Below are positions 1 through 7,640 of a stretch of DNA of 64,000 nucleotides, in pieces. Under the pieces are notes generated by a model. That model was not told the DNA's origin, ran no database searches, and saw only the letters and a program-made list of their open reading frames with translations. The stretch's first letter is position 1, and each line of letters opens with the position of its first letter. The stretch is taken from the NCBI RefSeq assembly GCF_001424485.1, contig NZ_LMQC01000019.1, positions 496,001 to 560,000 of the forward strand. The letters run 5' to 3'. Both the position numbers and the translations under genes were made by a program. Source of the DNA: Modestobacter sp. Leaf380. Its GTDB lineage: Bacteria; Actinomycetota; Actinomycetes; Mycobacteriales; Geodermatophilaceae.

Positions 1-494
1 CGGGCGTAGGCGATGCCGAAGTCGGTCAGCTTGACCACGCCGTCCGGGCGGACCATCAGGTTGCCCGGCTTGATGTCGCGGTGCACGACGCCGGCCCGGT
101 GCGCGGCCGACAGACCGTCGCCGGCCTGGGCGAGCACGTCCAGGGTCCGGGCCGGGGTGAGCGTGTGCTCGCGCTCGAGCACGCTGACCAGCGGCTCGCC
201 CTCGACGAACTCCATCACCAGGAAGGCCAGGGTCTGACCGTCCTCGACGGTCTCGCCGTAGTCGTAGACCGAGGCGATGTTGGCGTGGGTGAGTGCGGCG
301 GTGTGCCGGGCCTCGTTGCGGAAGCGCTCCAAGAAGCTGCGGTCGCCGGTGTACTCGCTCTTGAGCACCTTGGCGGCCACGGTGCGACCCAGGGTCCGGT
401 CGGTGGCCCGCCAGACCTCCCCCATCCCACCGGTGGCGATGGGGGCGGTGATCTCGTAGCGACCGGCCAGCAGGCTGCCGACCCGCAGGGCCAT
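1..494 (-). CDS. pknA: Ser/Thr protein kinase PknA, N-terminal part (cut by window start)
   Basis: The N-terminal 164 residues of a Hanks-type Ser/Thr kinase that regulates cell division and cell-wall synthesis at the membrane. Visible are the Gly-rich loop GGMGEV, the ATP-binding lysine in VAAKVL, the catalytic loop HRDIKPGN and DFG just before the edge. The rest of the kinase lobe, any transmembrane helix and PASTA domains would lie left of position 1. Its ATG overlaps the pbpA stop by 4 nt (ATGA), so the two are probably translationally coupled. The order kinase-pbpA-rodA-pstP-fhaB-fhaA is the conserved actinobacterial order, which points to PknA, with pknB expected next. PknA versus PknB cannot be settled without the C-terminus. 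Confidence 0.88.
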   Translation of the reverse strand, partial: MALRVGSLLAGRYEITAPIATGGMGEVWRATDRTLGRTVAAKVLKSEYTGDRSFLERFRNEARHTAALTHANIASVYDYGETVEDGQTLAFLVMEFVEGEPLVSVLEREHTLTPARTLDVLAQAGDGLSAAHRAGVVHRDIKPGNLMVRPDGVVKLTDFGIAYA

Positions 495-1945
495 CAGTTG
501 CCGCCCTGTGCGGCCAGGAACGCCGACATGACCTGCTGGGCGATCGGCGCCGACAGGTCACCGCCGGTGCCCTGCCCGCCCTCGATGAACACGGCGACGG
601 CGATCTGGGGTTCTCCCTCGGGTCCGGCGAAGCCGACGAACCACTGGTTCTCGTCGCCGCCCTCGGTGGTCTGGGCGGTGCCGGTCTTGCCGCCGACGGT
701 GACCCCGTCGATCTGGGCCCGTCGGCCCGAGCCGTTCTCCACGACGCTGACCATCATCTGCTGCAGCTGCTCCGCGGTGTCGGCCGAGACGGGTTCACTC
801 ATGACCTCGGGCTCGGTCTGGTCGATGACGGTCAGGTCCGGTGCCTGCACCTGGTCGACCAGGAACGGGGTCATCAGGTCGCCGTCGTTGGCGATGGCCG
901 CGGCGATCATGGCGCCCTGCAGCGGGGTGATCTGGACGTTCTGCTGGCCGATGGAGGCGTTGGCCAGCTGCGCGTTGCCGTCGATGTCACCCACGGTGCT
1001 CTCGGAGACCGCCAGGGGCATCTCGAACCCGCCCTGGTCGAGCCCGAAGGCCTCGGCGGCCTCGCGCACCCGGTCGGCACCCAGGTCGACGCCGAGGCCG
1101 GCGAAGGCGGTGTTGCAGGAGATCGTCAGGGCGTCGATGAGGGACTGCTGACCGCTGGGGTCGCACTCCTCGCGGCCGAAGTTGTACAGCGGCCGGCTGC
1201 TGTCGGAGGCCGTGTAGCTCTGCGGTGCGGGGACGACGCTCTCGGCGGTGTAGCCGTCCTCCAGGGCCGCCGCGGAGACGATCAGCTTGAACACCGACCC
1301 GGGGGAGTACCGCTCGGCGACGGTGGTGTTGACCCGCGGGTCGGGGTCGGCGGCGTCCAGGGAGGCCGAGTAGTCCCGGATGGCCTGCGGGTCGTGGCTG
1401 GACAGCTGCGCCGGGTCGTAGGTCGGCGTGCTGGCCATGGCCAGCACCGCGCCCGTCTCGGGGTCCAGCGCGACGACGGCGCCGTCGACGTCCCCGAGGC
1501 CGGCGACGGCGGCCTGCTGGGCGGCCGGGTCCAGGGTGAGCTCGACGTTGCCGCCGGAGGGGTCGCGGCCGGTGAACAGGTCGGCGATCCGGCGGAAGGT
1601 CAGCCGGGCGTCGGAGCCGGAGAGGATCTCGTTCTCGGCGCGCTCGATGCCGGTGTTGCCGTAGACGAGGGAGTAGTAGCCGGTGACCGTCGAGTACAGC
1701 TCGGCCTGCGGGTAGGTGCGCAGGTAGGTGAGCGTGTCCTCGGTGGGCACCGACTGGGCGACGAGGTCGCCGTCGACGACGATCGAGCCGCGTTCCCGGT
1801 CGTACTCCTCGGCCAGGACCCGGGTGTTGCCGGAGTCCTTGCGCAGCTCGGAGGAGCGGATGACCTGGATGTAGTTGGCGTTGAGGATCAGCAGGGTGAA
1901 GAGCACCAGCACGCTGATCGCGACCTTGCGCAGCGGGGCGTTCAC
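494..1945 (-). CDS. pbpA: Penicillin-binding protein A (class B transpeptidase)
   Basis: A 483-aa class B penicillin-binding protein that cross-links peptidoglycan outside the membrane and partners the SEDS glycosyltransferase encoded just upstream. There is one N-terminal transmembrane helix (about residues 8-25), a dimerisation/pedestal region, then the transpeptidase domain with its three active-site motifs: SVFK (nucleophile Ser near residue 216), SCN (near 276) and KTGT (near 419). The start is a GTG overlapping the rodA stop (GTGA). Length and motifs match mycobacterial PbpA, a known PknB substrate. Confidence 0.95.
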   Translation of the reverse strand: MNAPLRKVAISVLVLFTLLILNANYIQVIRSSELRKDSGNTRVLAEEYDRERGSIVVDGDLVAQSVPTEDTLTYLRTYPQAELYSTVTGYYSLVYGNTGIERAENEILSGSDARLTFRRIADLFTGRDPSGGNVELTLDPAAQQAAVAGLGDVDGAVVALDPETGAVLAMASTPTYDPAQLSSHDPQAIRDYSASLDAADPDPRVNTTVAERYSPGSVFKLIVSAAALEDGYTAESVVPAPQSYTASDSSRPLYNFGREECDPSGQQSLIDALTISCNTAFAGLGVDLGADRVREAAEAFGLDQGGFEMPLAVSESTVGDIDGNAQLANASIGQQNVQITPLQGAMIAAAIANDGDLMTPFLVDQVQAPDLTVIDQTEPEVMSEPVSADTAEQLQQMMVSVVENGSGRRAQIDGVTVGGKTGTAQTTEGGDENQWFVGFAGPEGEPQIAVAVFIEGGQGTGGDLSAPIAQQVMSAFLAAQGGN

Positions 1946-3393
1946 CGCTTCACCACCTCGGTCAGCGCCTCGCCCAGCTTGGGCGGCTGGGGAGCGGGCG
2001 GGGTGGCCGGCCGGCGGGCGGCGTCGCTGATCCGCACCAGCAGCGCGACGAGGGCGAAGTTGGCCACCAGCGAGGACCCGCCGTAGGCGACGAACGGCGT
2101 CGTCAGGCCGGTGAGGGGCAGCAGCCCGGTGACGCCGCCGAGGACGACGAAGACCTGCCAGGCGACGCCGAAGGCCAGCCCGGCGGCCAGCAGCTTGCCG
2201 AACGCGTCCCGGACGACGAGCGAGGTGCGCAGCCCGCGCTCCACGAGCACCAGGTAGACCACCACGATGGCGACCAGGCCGAACAGGCCCAGCTCCTCAC
2301 CGATCGCGGCGGCGATGAAGTCGCTCTTGGCGACCGGCACCTGGTCCGGGCGCCCGCCGCCGAGGCCGGCGCCGAACAGCCCACCGGTGCCGAGCCCGAA
2401 CAGCGACTGCACGATCTGGTAGCCGCCGGTGTCCCGGTAGGCGAAGGGGTCCAGCCAGGTGTCCACCCGGACCCGGACGTGGCCGAAGAGCTGGTAGGCC
2501 ACCGACGACCCGGCGGCGAAGAGCATCACGCCGATGAGCAGCCAGGAGGCGCGCTCGGTGGCCACGTAGAGCATCACCACGAAGATGCCGAACAGCAGCA
2601 GCGAGCTGCCCAGGTCGCGCTCGAAGACCAGCACCAGGATCGACAGGCCCCAGGCCAGCAGCACCGGGCCCAGGTCGCGGGCCCGGGGGATCTCCAGGCC
2701 CAGGACGCGGCGGCTGGCCAGTGCGAGCACGTCGCGCTTGTCGTTGAGGTAGGCCGCGAAGAAGACGACCAGGCAGATCTTGGCGAACTCGCCGGGCTGG
2801 ATGGAGAACCCGGCGACCCGGATCCAGATCTTGGCGCCGTTGACCTCCGACATCGAGGCGGGGAGCAGTGCCGGGATCGCCAGCAGCACCATGCCGACCA
2901 GCCCGATCGTGTAGGCCAGTCGGGACAGTGCCCGGTGGTCGCGCACCACGAGCAGCACGGCGATGAACAGGACCAGCCCGATGGTCGCCCACAGCAGCTG
3001 GGTCGGTGCGTCCTCGCGGGTGGTGGTGGCCTCGCCCAGGGCGTTGGCCGCGATGTCGAGCCGGTGGATCATCGACAGGCCCAGGCCGGTGAGCAGCGCG
3101 ATGCAGGGCAGCAGCAGCGGGTCGGCGTAGGGCGCCCACCTGCGCACCACCAGGTGCGCGCCCAGCCAGATGCCGGAGAACCAGACGCCGAAGGTGGCGA
3201 TCTCCGGGCTGGGGGAGCCGGTGACGGTGATGTCGACGATGGTCTGCGCGGCGAGGGTGATCACCACGGCGAAGGCCAGCATCGCCAGCTCGGTGTTGCG
3301 GCGCTTGGGGGGCGCGGTCACGCCCGGCACGGCCTGGCGCGGGTCGGTGCCCGGGCCGACGCTGAGCGGACCCCCGGGGATGGCGGCGGTCAT
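1942..3393 (-). CDS. rodA: SEDS peptidoglycan glycosyltransferase RodA/FtsW family
   Basis: A 483-aa polytopic membrane protein of the SEDS family, which polymerises lipid II into glycan strands. About ten or more hydrophobic helices are visible. The conserved SEDS stretch INGAKIWI-like (here VNGAKIWIRVAGFSIQPGE) is in the middle, and the C-terminal TPFVAYGGSSL motif is intact. It lies between pstP and pbpA with 4-nt overlaps on both sides, so it is a subunit partner for PbpA. The start ATG overlaps the pstP stop. RodA rather than FtsW is chosen from the operon context. Confidence 0.94.
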   Translation of the reverse strand: MTAAIPGGPLSVGPGTDPRQAVPGVTAPPKRRNTELAMLAFAVVITLAAQTIVDITVTGSPSPEIATFGVWFSGIWLGAHLVVRRWAPYADPLLLPCIALLTGLGLSMIHRLDIAANALGEATTTREDAPTQLLWATIGLVLFIAVLLVVRDHRALSRLAYTIGLVGMVLLAIPALLPASMSEVNGAKIWIRVAGFSIQPGEFAKICLVVFFAAYLNDKRDVLALASRRVLGLEIPRARDLGPVLLAWGLSILVLVFERDLGSSLLLFGIFVVMLYVATERASWLLIGVMLFAAGSSVAYQLFGHVRVRVDTWLDPFAYRDTGGYQIVQSLFGLGTGGLFGAGLGGGRPDQVPVAKSDFIAAAIGEELGLFGLVAIVVVYLVLVERGLRTSLVVRDAFGKLLAAGLAFGVAWQVFVVLGGVTGLLPLTGLTTPFVAYGGSSLVANFALVALLVRISDAARRPATPPAPQPPKLGEALTEVVKR

Positions 3394-4793
3394 CAGCCCG
3401 CCTCCCGGCAGTCCACTCCCGGCTCCTGCGTCCGGGTGGACGTCGTGGTCGTGGGCGCCGTGGTGGTGGGCGCCGTGGTGGTGGTGGGCGCCGCGGTGGG
3501 CGCCGCGGAGGCGTTCGGGTCGACCGGGACGACGGCCGTAGACGGCGCGGCGGTGGTGGTGGGGGCGCTGCTGGTGCTCGGCGCGCTCGCGGTCCGGCAG
3601 ACCGGCAGCCGCTGCTCGAGCAGGTTGGCCAGGATCCGGTCGGCGTCGTCGCGGTCGGCGGCCTCGATCCCGGCGACCACCCGGCTGCGGGCAGCCTGGG
3701 TGAGGTCGGTGAGGGCCAGCTCGGTGGGGGTGTCCAGGCTGAACAGGTCGACGCCCACGATCGAGGCGTTGACCCCGCGGTAGACCCCGACGTCGCCCTC
3801 GTCGACCGAGCGGACGAACCAGTGGTCCATCACGAACAGGTAGGCACCGACCGCGGCGGCGCCCAGCACGACCACGGTGCCCAGCGCGATGAGCGCCGTG
3901 CGCAGCGGCCGACGCCGTTCCACCGGCGGTGCGGAGGCGGTCATCTGCGCGGCCGGCGTCGGCGGGCGGGGGTCGGCCAGCGCGGCGCGGCCGGCCGCGG
4001 ACCGCGGGTCGACCTCGCGCTGGCCGCGGTTGTCCCCGGCCGCGCCGTCGATGACCGGGTCCATCCGGGCACTGCCGTCGTCGTCGACGACGTCGGCCAC
4101 GATCACGGTGATGTTGTCCGGTCCGCCGCTGCGCAGGGCCAGCTCGATCAGCCGGTCGGCGGTGGCCTGCGGGTCCGGGTCGTGCAGGGCGTCGGCCATC
4201 GTCTCGTGGCTGACCACGCCGGACAGGCCGTCGGAGCAGATCAGGTAGCGGTCCCCGGCGCGCGCCTCGCGCATCGACAGGTCCGGCTCGACGTCCTGGC
4301 CGTTGAGGGCGCGCAGCAGCAGCGAGCGCTGCGGGTGGCTGTTGGCCTCGTCGGCGGTGATCCGGCCGTCGTCGATCAGGGTCTGCACGAACGTGTCGTC
4401 GTGGGTGATCTGGGCGAGCTGGCCGTCGCGCACCAGGTAGGCGCGGGAGTCACCGACGTGGCACAGGGCCAGCCGGCCGCCGGCGAACAGGACGGCGGTG
4501 AGCGTGGTGCCCATGCCCTCCAGCTGCGGGGACTCCCGGATGACCTCGCGCAGGTGCTCGCTGCCGTCGAACACGGCGCTGCGCAGCGACTGCAGCATGT
4601 CCCCGGTGGGGGCGTCGTCGTCCAGGTGCTCCAGGGCGGCGATCACCACCTTGCTGGCGACGTCGCCGGCGGCGTGCCCGCCCATCCCGTCGGCGACGGC
4701 CAGCAGCCGGGGCCCGGCGTACACCGAGTCCTGGTTGCTGCCGCGGATGAGGCCGCGGTCCGACCGCGCCGCGTACCGCAGCACCAACGTCAT
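3393..4793 (-). CDS. pstP: PP2C-type Ser/Thr phosphatase PstP
   Basis: A 466-aa protein phosphatase, the cognate phosphatase of PknA/PknB. The N-terminal PP2C domain (about residues 5-235) carries the metal-binding motifs NQDS, ADGMGGH, SDGLSG and GGPDNITV. A linker follows, then one transmembrane helix (near residues 295-318), an extracytoplasmic segment and a Thr/Ala/Pro-rich C-terminal tail. The reading frame stays open upstream into fhaB. The start was placed at the ATG preceding TLVLRYAARSDRG because that is where the PP2C fold begins and it gives an ATGA overlap with the fhaB stop, as at the other junctions. Confidence 0.93.
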   Translation of the reverse strand: MTLVLRYAARSDRGLIRGSNQDSVYAGPRLLAVADGMGGHAAGDVASKVVIAALEHLDDDAPTGDMLQSLRSAVFDGSEHLREVIRESPQLEGMGTTLTAVLFAGGRLALCHVGDSRAYLVRDGQLAQITHDDTFVQTLIDDGRITADEANSHPQRSLLLRALNGQDVEPDLSMREARAGDRYLICSDGLSGVVSHETMADALHDPDPQATADRLIELALRSGGPDNITVIVADVVDDDGSARMDPVIDGAAGDNRGQREVDPRSAAGRAALADPRPPTPAAQMTASAPPVERRRPLRTALIALGTVVVLGAAAVGAYLFVMDHWFVRSVDEGDVGVYRGVNASIVGVDLFSLDTPTELALTDLTQAARSRVVAGIEAADRDDADRILANLLEQRLPVCRTASAPSTSSAPTTTAAPSTAVVPVDPNASAAPTAAPTTTTAPTTTAPTTTTSTRTQEPGVDCREAG

Positions 4794-5251
4794 GAGCGCA
4801 GCTCCAGCACGGTCTGTCCGATCCGGATGGGTTGTCCCGGGGCCACCAGCAGCGGGCCCTGCACGCGCTGCTGGTCCAGGTAGGTGCCGTTGGTCGAACC
4901 GAGGTCCTCGACGTACCACTGTCCACCACGGTTGGTCAGCCGTGCGTGGCGCGAGCTGGCGAAGTCGTCGGTGAGCACCAGGGTGGAGTCGTCGGCGCGG
5001 CCGATGAGGATGGCCTGCTCGCCGAGGGTGATCTTGGTGCCGGACAGCGGTCCGGCGGTGACCACGAGGGTCTTGGGCCCGCGGGGGCCCTTCTTCTTGC
5101 CGGCCTGCGCGCGCGGGGGCACCGAGGAGACCCGACCGGCGCGACCGCCGAGGAGGTCGGCCCGCACGACCCGGAAGGCCGCGAAGACGAACAGCCACAG
5201 CAGCAGCAGGAACCCGAAGCGGAAGACCTGCAGCACGATCTCCGCGGTCAT
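4790..5251 (-). CDS. fhaB: FHA-domain protein FhaB (FipA)
   Basis: A 153-aa protein with one N-terminal transmembrane helix (about residues 5-25), a basic linker containing KKKGPRG, and a C-terminal forkhead-associated domain (about 60-150). The FHA phosphothreonine-binding signature is complete: GRADDS, SSRHARL and the DLGSTNGTYL loop. In mycobacteria FhaB is phosphorylated by the operon kinases and recruited to the septum; this is family knowledge. The start ATG overlaps the fhaA stop by 4 nt. The longer open frame upstream reads through fhaA in another frame and is not used. Confidence 0.93.
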   Translation of the reverse strand: MTAEIVLQVFRFGFLLLLWLFVFAAFRVVRADLLGGRAGRVSSVPPRAQAGKKKGPRGPKTLVVTAGPLSGTKITLGEQAILIGRADDSTLVLTDDFASSRHARLTNRGGQWYVEDLGSTNGTYLDQQRVQGPLLVAPGQPIRIGQTVLELRS

Positions 5252-6126
5252 GCGCCTTCCGCCCGGTAGACCAGCACGGAGTGGCCGATCCGGATGACGT
5301 CGCCGTCGGCCAGCGGCTGGCGGCCGACGCGCCGGCCGTTGACCAGCGTGCCGTTGGTGGACCCCAGGTCCTGCACGGCGGCGGTGCCGCCCTCGAGCTG
5401 GACGTCGACGTGCTTGCGGCTCACGCCGGTGTCGGGCAGCCGGACGTCGGCCTCGGTGCCGCGGCCGATGACGTTGCTGCCCGGCTGCAGGACGTGCCGG
5501 GTGCCCGGGCCGTCGACGACGAGCACGTGGGTGACGCCGGGCCGCGAGCCGGACCGGCCGATGACCGAGGGGCCCGCGGGGGCGGCCGTCTGACCGGTGT
5601 CGGTGCGCCCGCGCAGCGGCGGGAGCGGGGGCAGTGCGGGGCGGCCCGGGGCGGGGACGGGCGGCGGACCGGTGGGGCCGGGGACGGGGCCACCCCAGTC
5701 GTCGTCGAGGCCGGCGTCCAGGCGCGGGCGGGCCTGCGGTGCGGCCGGGCGGCCGGGGTCGGCGACGTGCGAGGCGACCTCGAAGACGCCGGTGTGCAGC
5801 TCGTCGTCGCGCTCGAGCCGGACCTGGACGTCGCCGAAGGTCTGGAAGCCCTCGTCGGAGATGTGCTCCACGACCATGTCGGCGAGCTCGGCGGCCAGCT
5901 GCTCGGACCACTCGGCCAGGTTGTCGTAGTCGGCGGGGCCGAGCCGGACGTCGTAGACGTTGGGCACGAGCACGCGGCCCTCGCCCATGACCTTGCGCTG
6001 CTCGGTGGCCTCGCGTTGCAGGGCCTTGGCGATCTCGGCCGGGTGGACCTTGCCCTTGAAGATCCGGGCGAAGGCCAGACCGACCATGCCCTCCAGGCGT
6101 CGCTCGAAGCGCTGCAGCACACCCAC
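5248..6126 (-). CDS. fhaA: FHA-domain protein FhaA (DUF3662 + FHA)
   Basis: A 292-aa cytoplasmic protein. The N-terminal DUF3662 domain (about residues 1-115) begins MGVLQRFERRLEGMVG as in mycobacterial FhaA. A Pro/Gly-rich linker follows, then a C-terminal FHA domain with VIGRGTEAD, SRKHVDV and DLGSTNGTLVNG. FhaA binds phosphorylated partners of the PknB system, including the MviN pseudokinase in mycobacteria (family knowledge). The start is GTG, with AGGGAG about 8 nt upstream. It is the first gene of the six-gene minus-strand operon, and the promoter should lie between it and the tRNA-Leu gene. Confidence 0.93.
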   Translation of the reverse strand: MGVLQRFERRLEGMVGLAFARIFKGKVHPAEIAKALQREATEQRKVMGEGRVLVPNVYDVRLGPADYDNLAEWSEQLAAELADMVVEHISDEGFQTFGDVQVRLERDDELHTGVFEVASHVADPGRPAAPQARPRLDAGLDDDWGGPVPGPTGPPPVPAPGRPALPPLPPLRGRTDTGQTAAPAGPSVIGRSGSRPGVTHVLVVDGPGTRHVLQPGSNVIGRGTEADVRLPDTGVSRKHVDVQLEGGTAAVQDLGSTNGTLVNGRRVGRQPLADGDVIRIGHSVLVYRAEGA

Positions 6127-6290
6127 AGTCGCTCCCTACCCTCGGCTGACCTCCCACTGACTCCGACGGCGATCGTAACCGGGGACGGACCGGACTCCCG
6201 TGCTGGCGCGTGCGACTCCCCGGGACGATCTCGCCGTCCGGACCCACCCGCGGATGCCGCGTGGGGGGCATGTACTGTTCTCCCTCGCCA

Positions 6291-6376
6291 GGGCAAGTGG
6301 CGGAATGGCAGACGCGCACGGTTCAGGTCCGTGTGTCCGAGAGGACGTGGGGGTTCAACTCCCCCCTTGCCCACCA
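6291..6376 (+). tRNA. tRNA-Leu (anticodon CAG)
   Basis: A class II tRNA with a long variable arm. The acceptor stem GGGCAAG pairs with CTTGCCC and is followed by discriminator A and an encoded CCA. The anticodon stem CACGG/CCGTG encloses loop TTCAGGT, giving anticodon CAG at 6324-6326 for CUG, the dominant Leu codon here. The T-arm GGGGGTTCAACTCCCCC is perfect. Placement beside fhaA is conserved in many actinobacteria. Confidence 0.96.
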
Positions 6377-6378
6377 GC

Positions 6379-6416
6379 ACGAGAGGCCCCACCCGAGTCC
6401 GGGTGGGGCCTCTCGT
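6379..6416 (+). terminator. Strong hairpin after tRNA-Leu
   Basis: A perfect 17-bp stem (left arm 6379-6395, right arm 6400-6416) with a 4-nt loop starts three bases after the tRNA CCA and is followed by a short GTT run. It is symmetric enough to terminate both the tRNA and the minus-strand DUF1707 gene. Confidence 0.85.
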
Positions 6417-6440
6417 CGTTGCTGGGCCGGTACGGGCGGC

Positions 6441-6851
6441 TCAGCCGCGGGACAGCGCGCCGCGGGTGCTCACGGTGCGGGCCACGAGCGCGGCGCCCCA
6501 CGGGCCGACGACCCACACCGGCCACGGGTACTGCCAGTCGCCGGTGCCCAGCACGCTGGCCAGGTAGACCGTGACGACGATGCAGGCGACGGTGAGCCAG
6601 GCCCGCCAGGCGCGGCCCAGGTCCTGACCTCCCGCGGCGCAGCCGGCCGGCGCCGGGGTGGGCGCGGGGACCGGGGCGGGCAGGTCGCCGGTCAGCGGGG
6701 CCAGGTCGCCCAGGGTGCGGGCGCCGTAGGCGGCGGCGAGCCGGTCGTCGTACTCGGCCACCGTCAGCCGTCCGTCGCGCAGGGCCTCGCCCAGCAGCTC
6801 GGCGACCGCGGCCCGGTCGGTGTCGGCGGCGCGGAGCTCGGGCTGGGTCAC
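6441..6851 (-). CDS. DUF1707 SHOCT-like domain membrane protein
   Basis: A 136-aa protein. The N-terminal DUF1707 domain (about residues 5-55) has the typical LRAADTDRAAVAELL and GRLTVAEYDDRLAAAY pattern and is followed by a Pro/Ala linker and two hydrophobic segments. Function is unknown; the family often precedes membrane or sensor modules. The GTG start was chosen because AGGAGG lies 5-6 nt upstream. An in-frame ATG 21 nt earlier has no better ribosome site. Confidence 0.75.
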   Translation of the reverse strand: MTQPELRAADTDRAAVAELLGEALRDGRLTVAEYDDRLAAAYGARTLGDLAPLTGDLPAPVPAPTPAPAGCAAGGQDLGRAWRAWLTVACIVVTVYLASVLGTGDWQYPWPVWVVGPWGAALVARTVSTRGALSRG

Positions 6852-6961
6852 GGTGGCCTCCTGGATCGGCATGCCCCGAGTCTTCGCCCCGGGCCCCGCC
6901 CGGCACCACTGACGCATGTCACCGATGTGGGCTCCCGGCCGTCACCGGGTAGCGCAGGCGC

Positions 6962-7597
6962 ATGAGCGACCGCGACACCGCCGCCCGGGTTCTGGACGAG
7001 CACGGCACGTCCCACGCCGCCGATGCCGGCATCACACTGGCCGACACCCCCGCCCCGCTGTTCCAGCTGCTGGTCCTCGCCGAGCTGCTCTCGGCCCGGA
7101 TCTCGGCCGACATCGCCGTCGCCGCGACCCGGGAGCTGCTCGCCGCCGGTGAGACGACCCCGGCGCACACCCTGGAGGCCAGCTGGCAGGACCGCGTCGA
7201 CGCACTGGGCCGGGGGCACTACCGCCGCTACGACGAGCGCACCGCCCGCCAGCTCGGCGACCTCGCGGCCCAGGTCCGGGACCGCTGGCAGGGTGACCTG
7301 CGCCGGCTGGCCACCGAGGCCGACGGGGACGTCGGTCGCGCCGCGGAGCTGCTGCAGGACTTCCCCGGCATCGGCCCGACCGGGGCCGCGGTGTTCCTCC
7401 GGGAGGTGCAGGCGGTGTGGCCGTGGGTCCGCCCGTACCTGGACGACCGGGCCCTGCGCGGCGCCGACCGGGTGGGCCTGCCGGGGGACGCGGCAGCCCT
7501 GGCCGACCTCGTCGACGGCGACGACCTGGCCCGGTTCGCGGCCGCCCTCGTCCGGGTCTCGCTGCTGCCGGCCTCGGCCGACCCGCTGGCGCGCTGA
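6962..7597 (+). CDS. HhH-GPD-like (endonuclease III-related) protein
   Basis: A 211-aa all-helical protein resembling the helix-hairpin-helix DNA glycosylase fold. The hairpin FPGIGPTGAAVFLRE is near residue 140 and a loop PYLDDRAL follows. In active endonuclease III the hairpin carries a catalytic Lys (LPGVGRKTA-type); here that position is not Lys. The C-terminal 4Fe-4S cysteines are absent. It may be a DNA-binding or divergent repair protein rather than a bifunctional glycosylase. It is transcribed away from the DUF1707 gene, and TAGCGC lies 6 nt before the ATG, suggesting a leaderless start. Confidence 0.7.
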   Translation: MSDRDTAARVLDEHGTSHAADAGITLADTPAPLFQLLVLAELLSARISADIAVAATRELLAAGETTPAHTLEASWQDRVDALGRGHYRRYDERTARQLGDLAAQVRDRWQGDLRRLATEADGDVGRAAELLQDFPGIGPTGAAVFLREVQAVWPWVRPYLDDRALRGADRVGLPGDAAALADLVDGDDLARFAAALVRVSLLPASADPLAR

Positions 7598-7640
7598 CCA
7601 CGGGGTCGCTGGTCGGTCGGCCACGTGGTGAGCTGACCGC

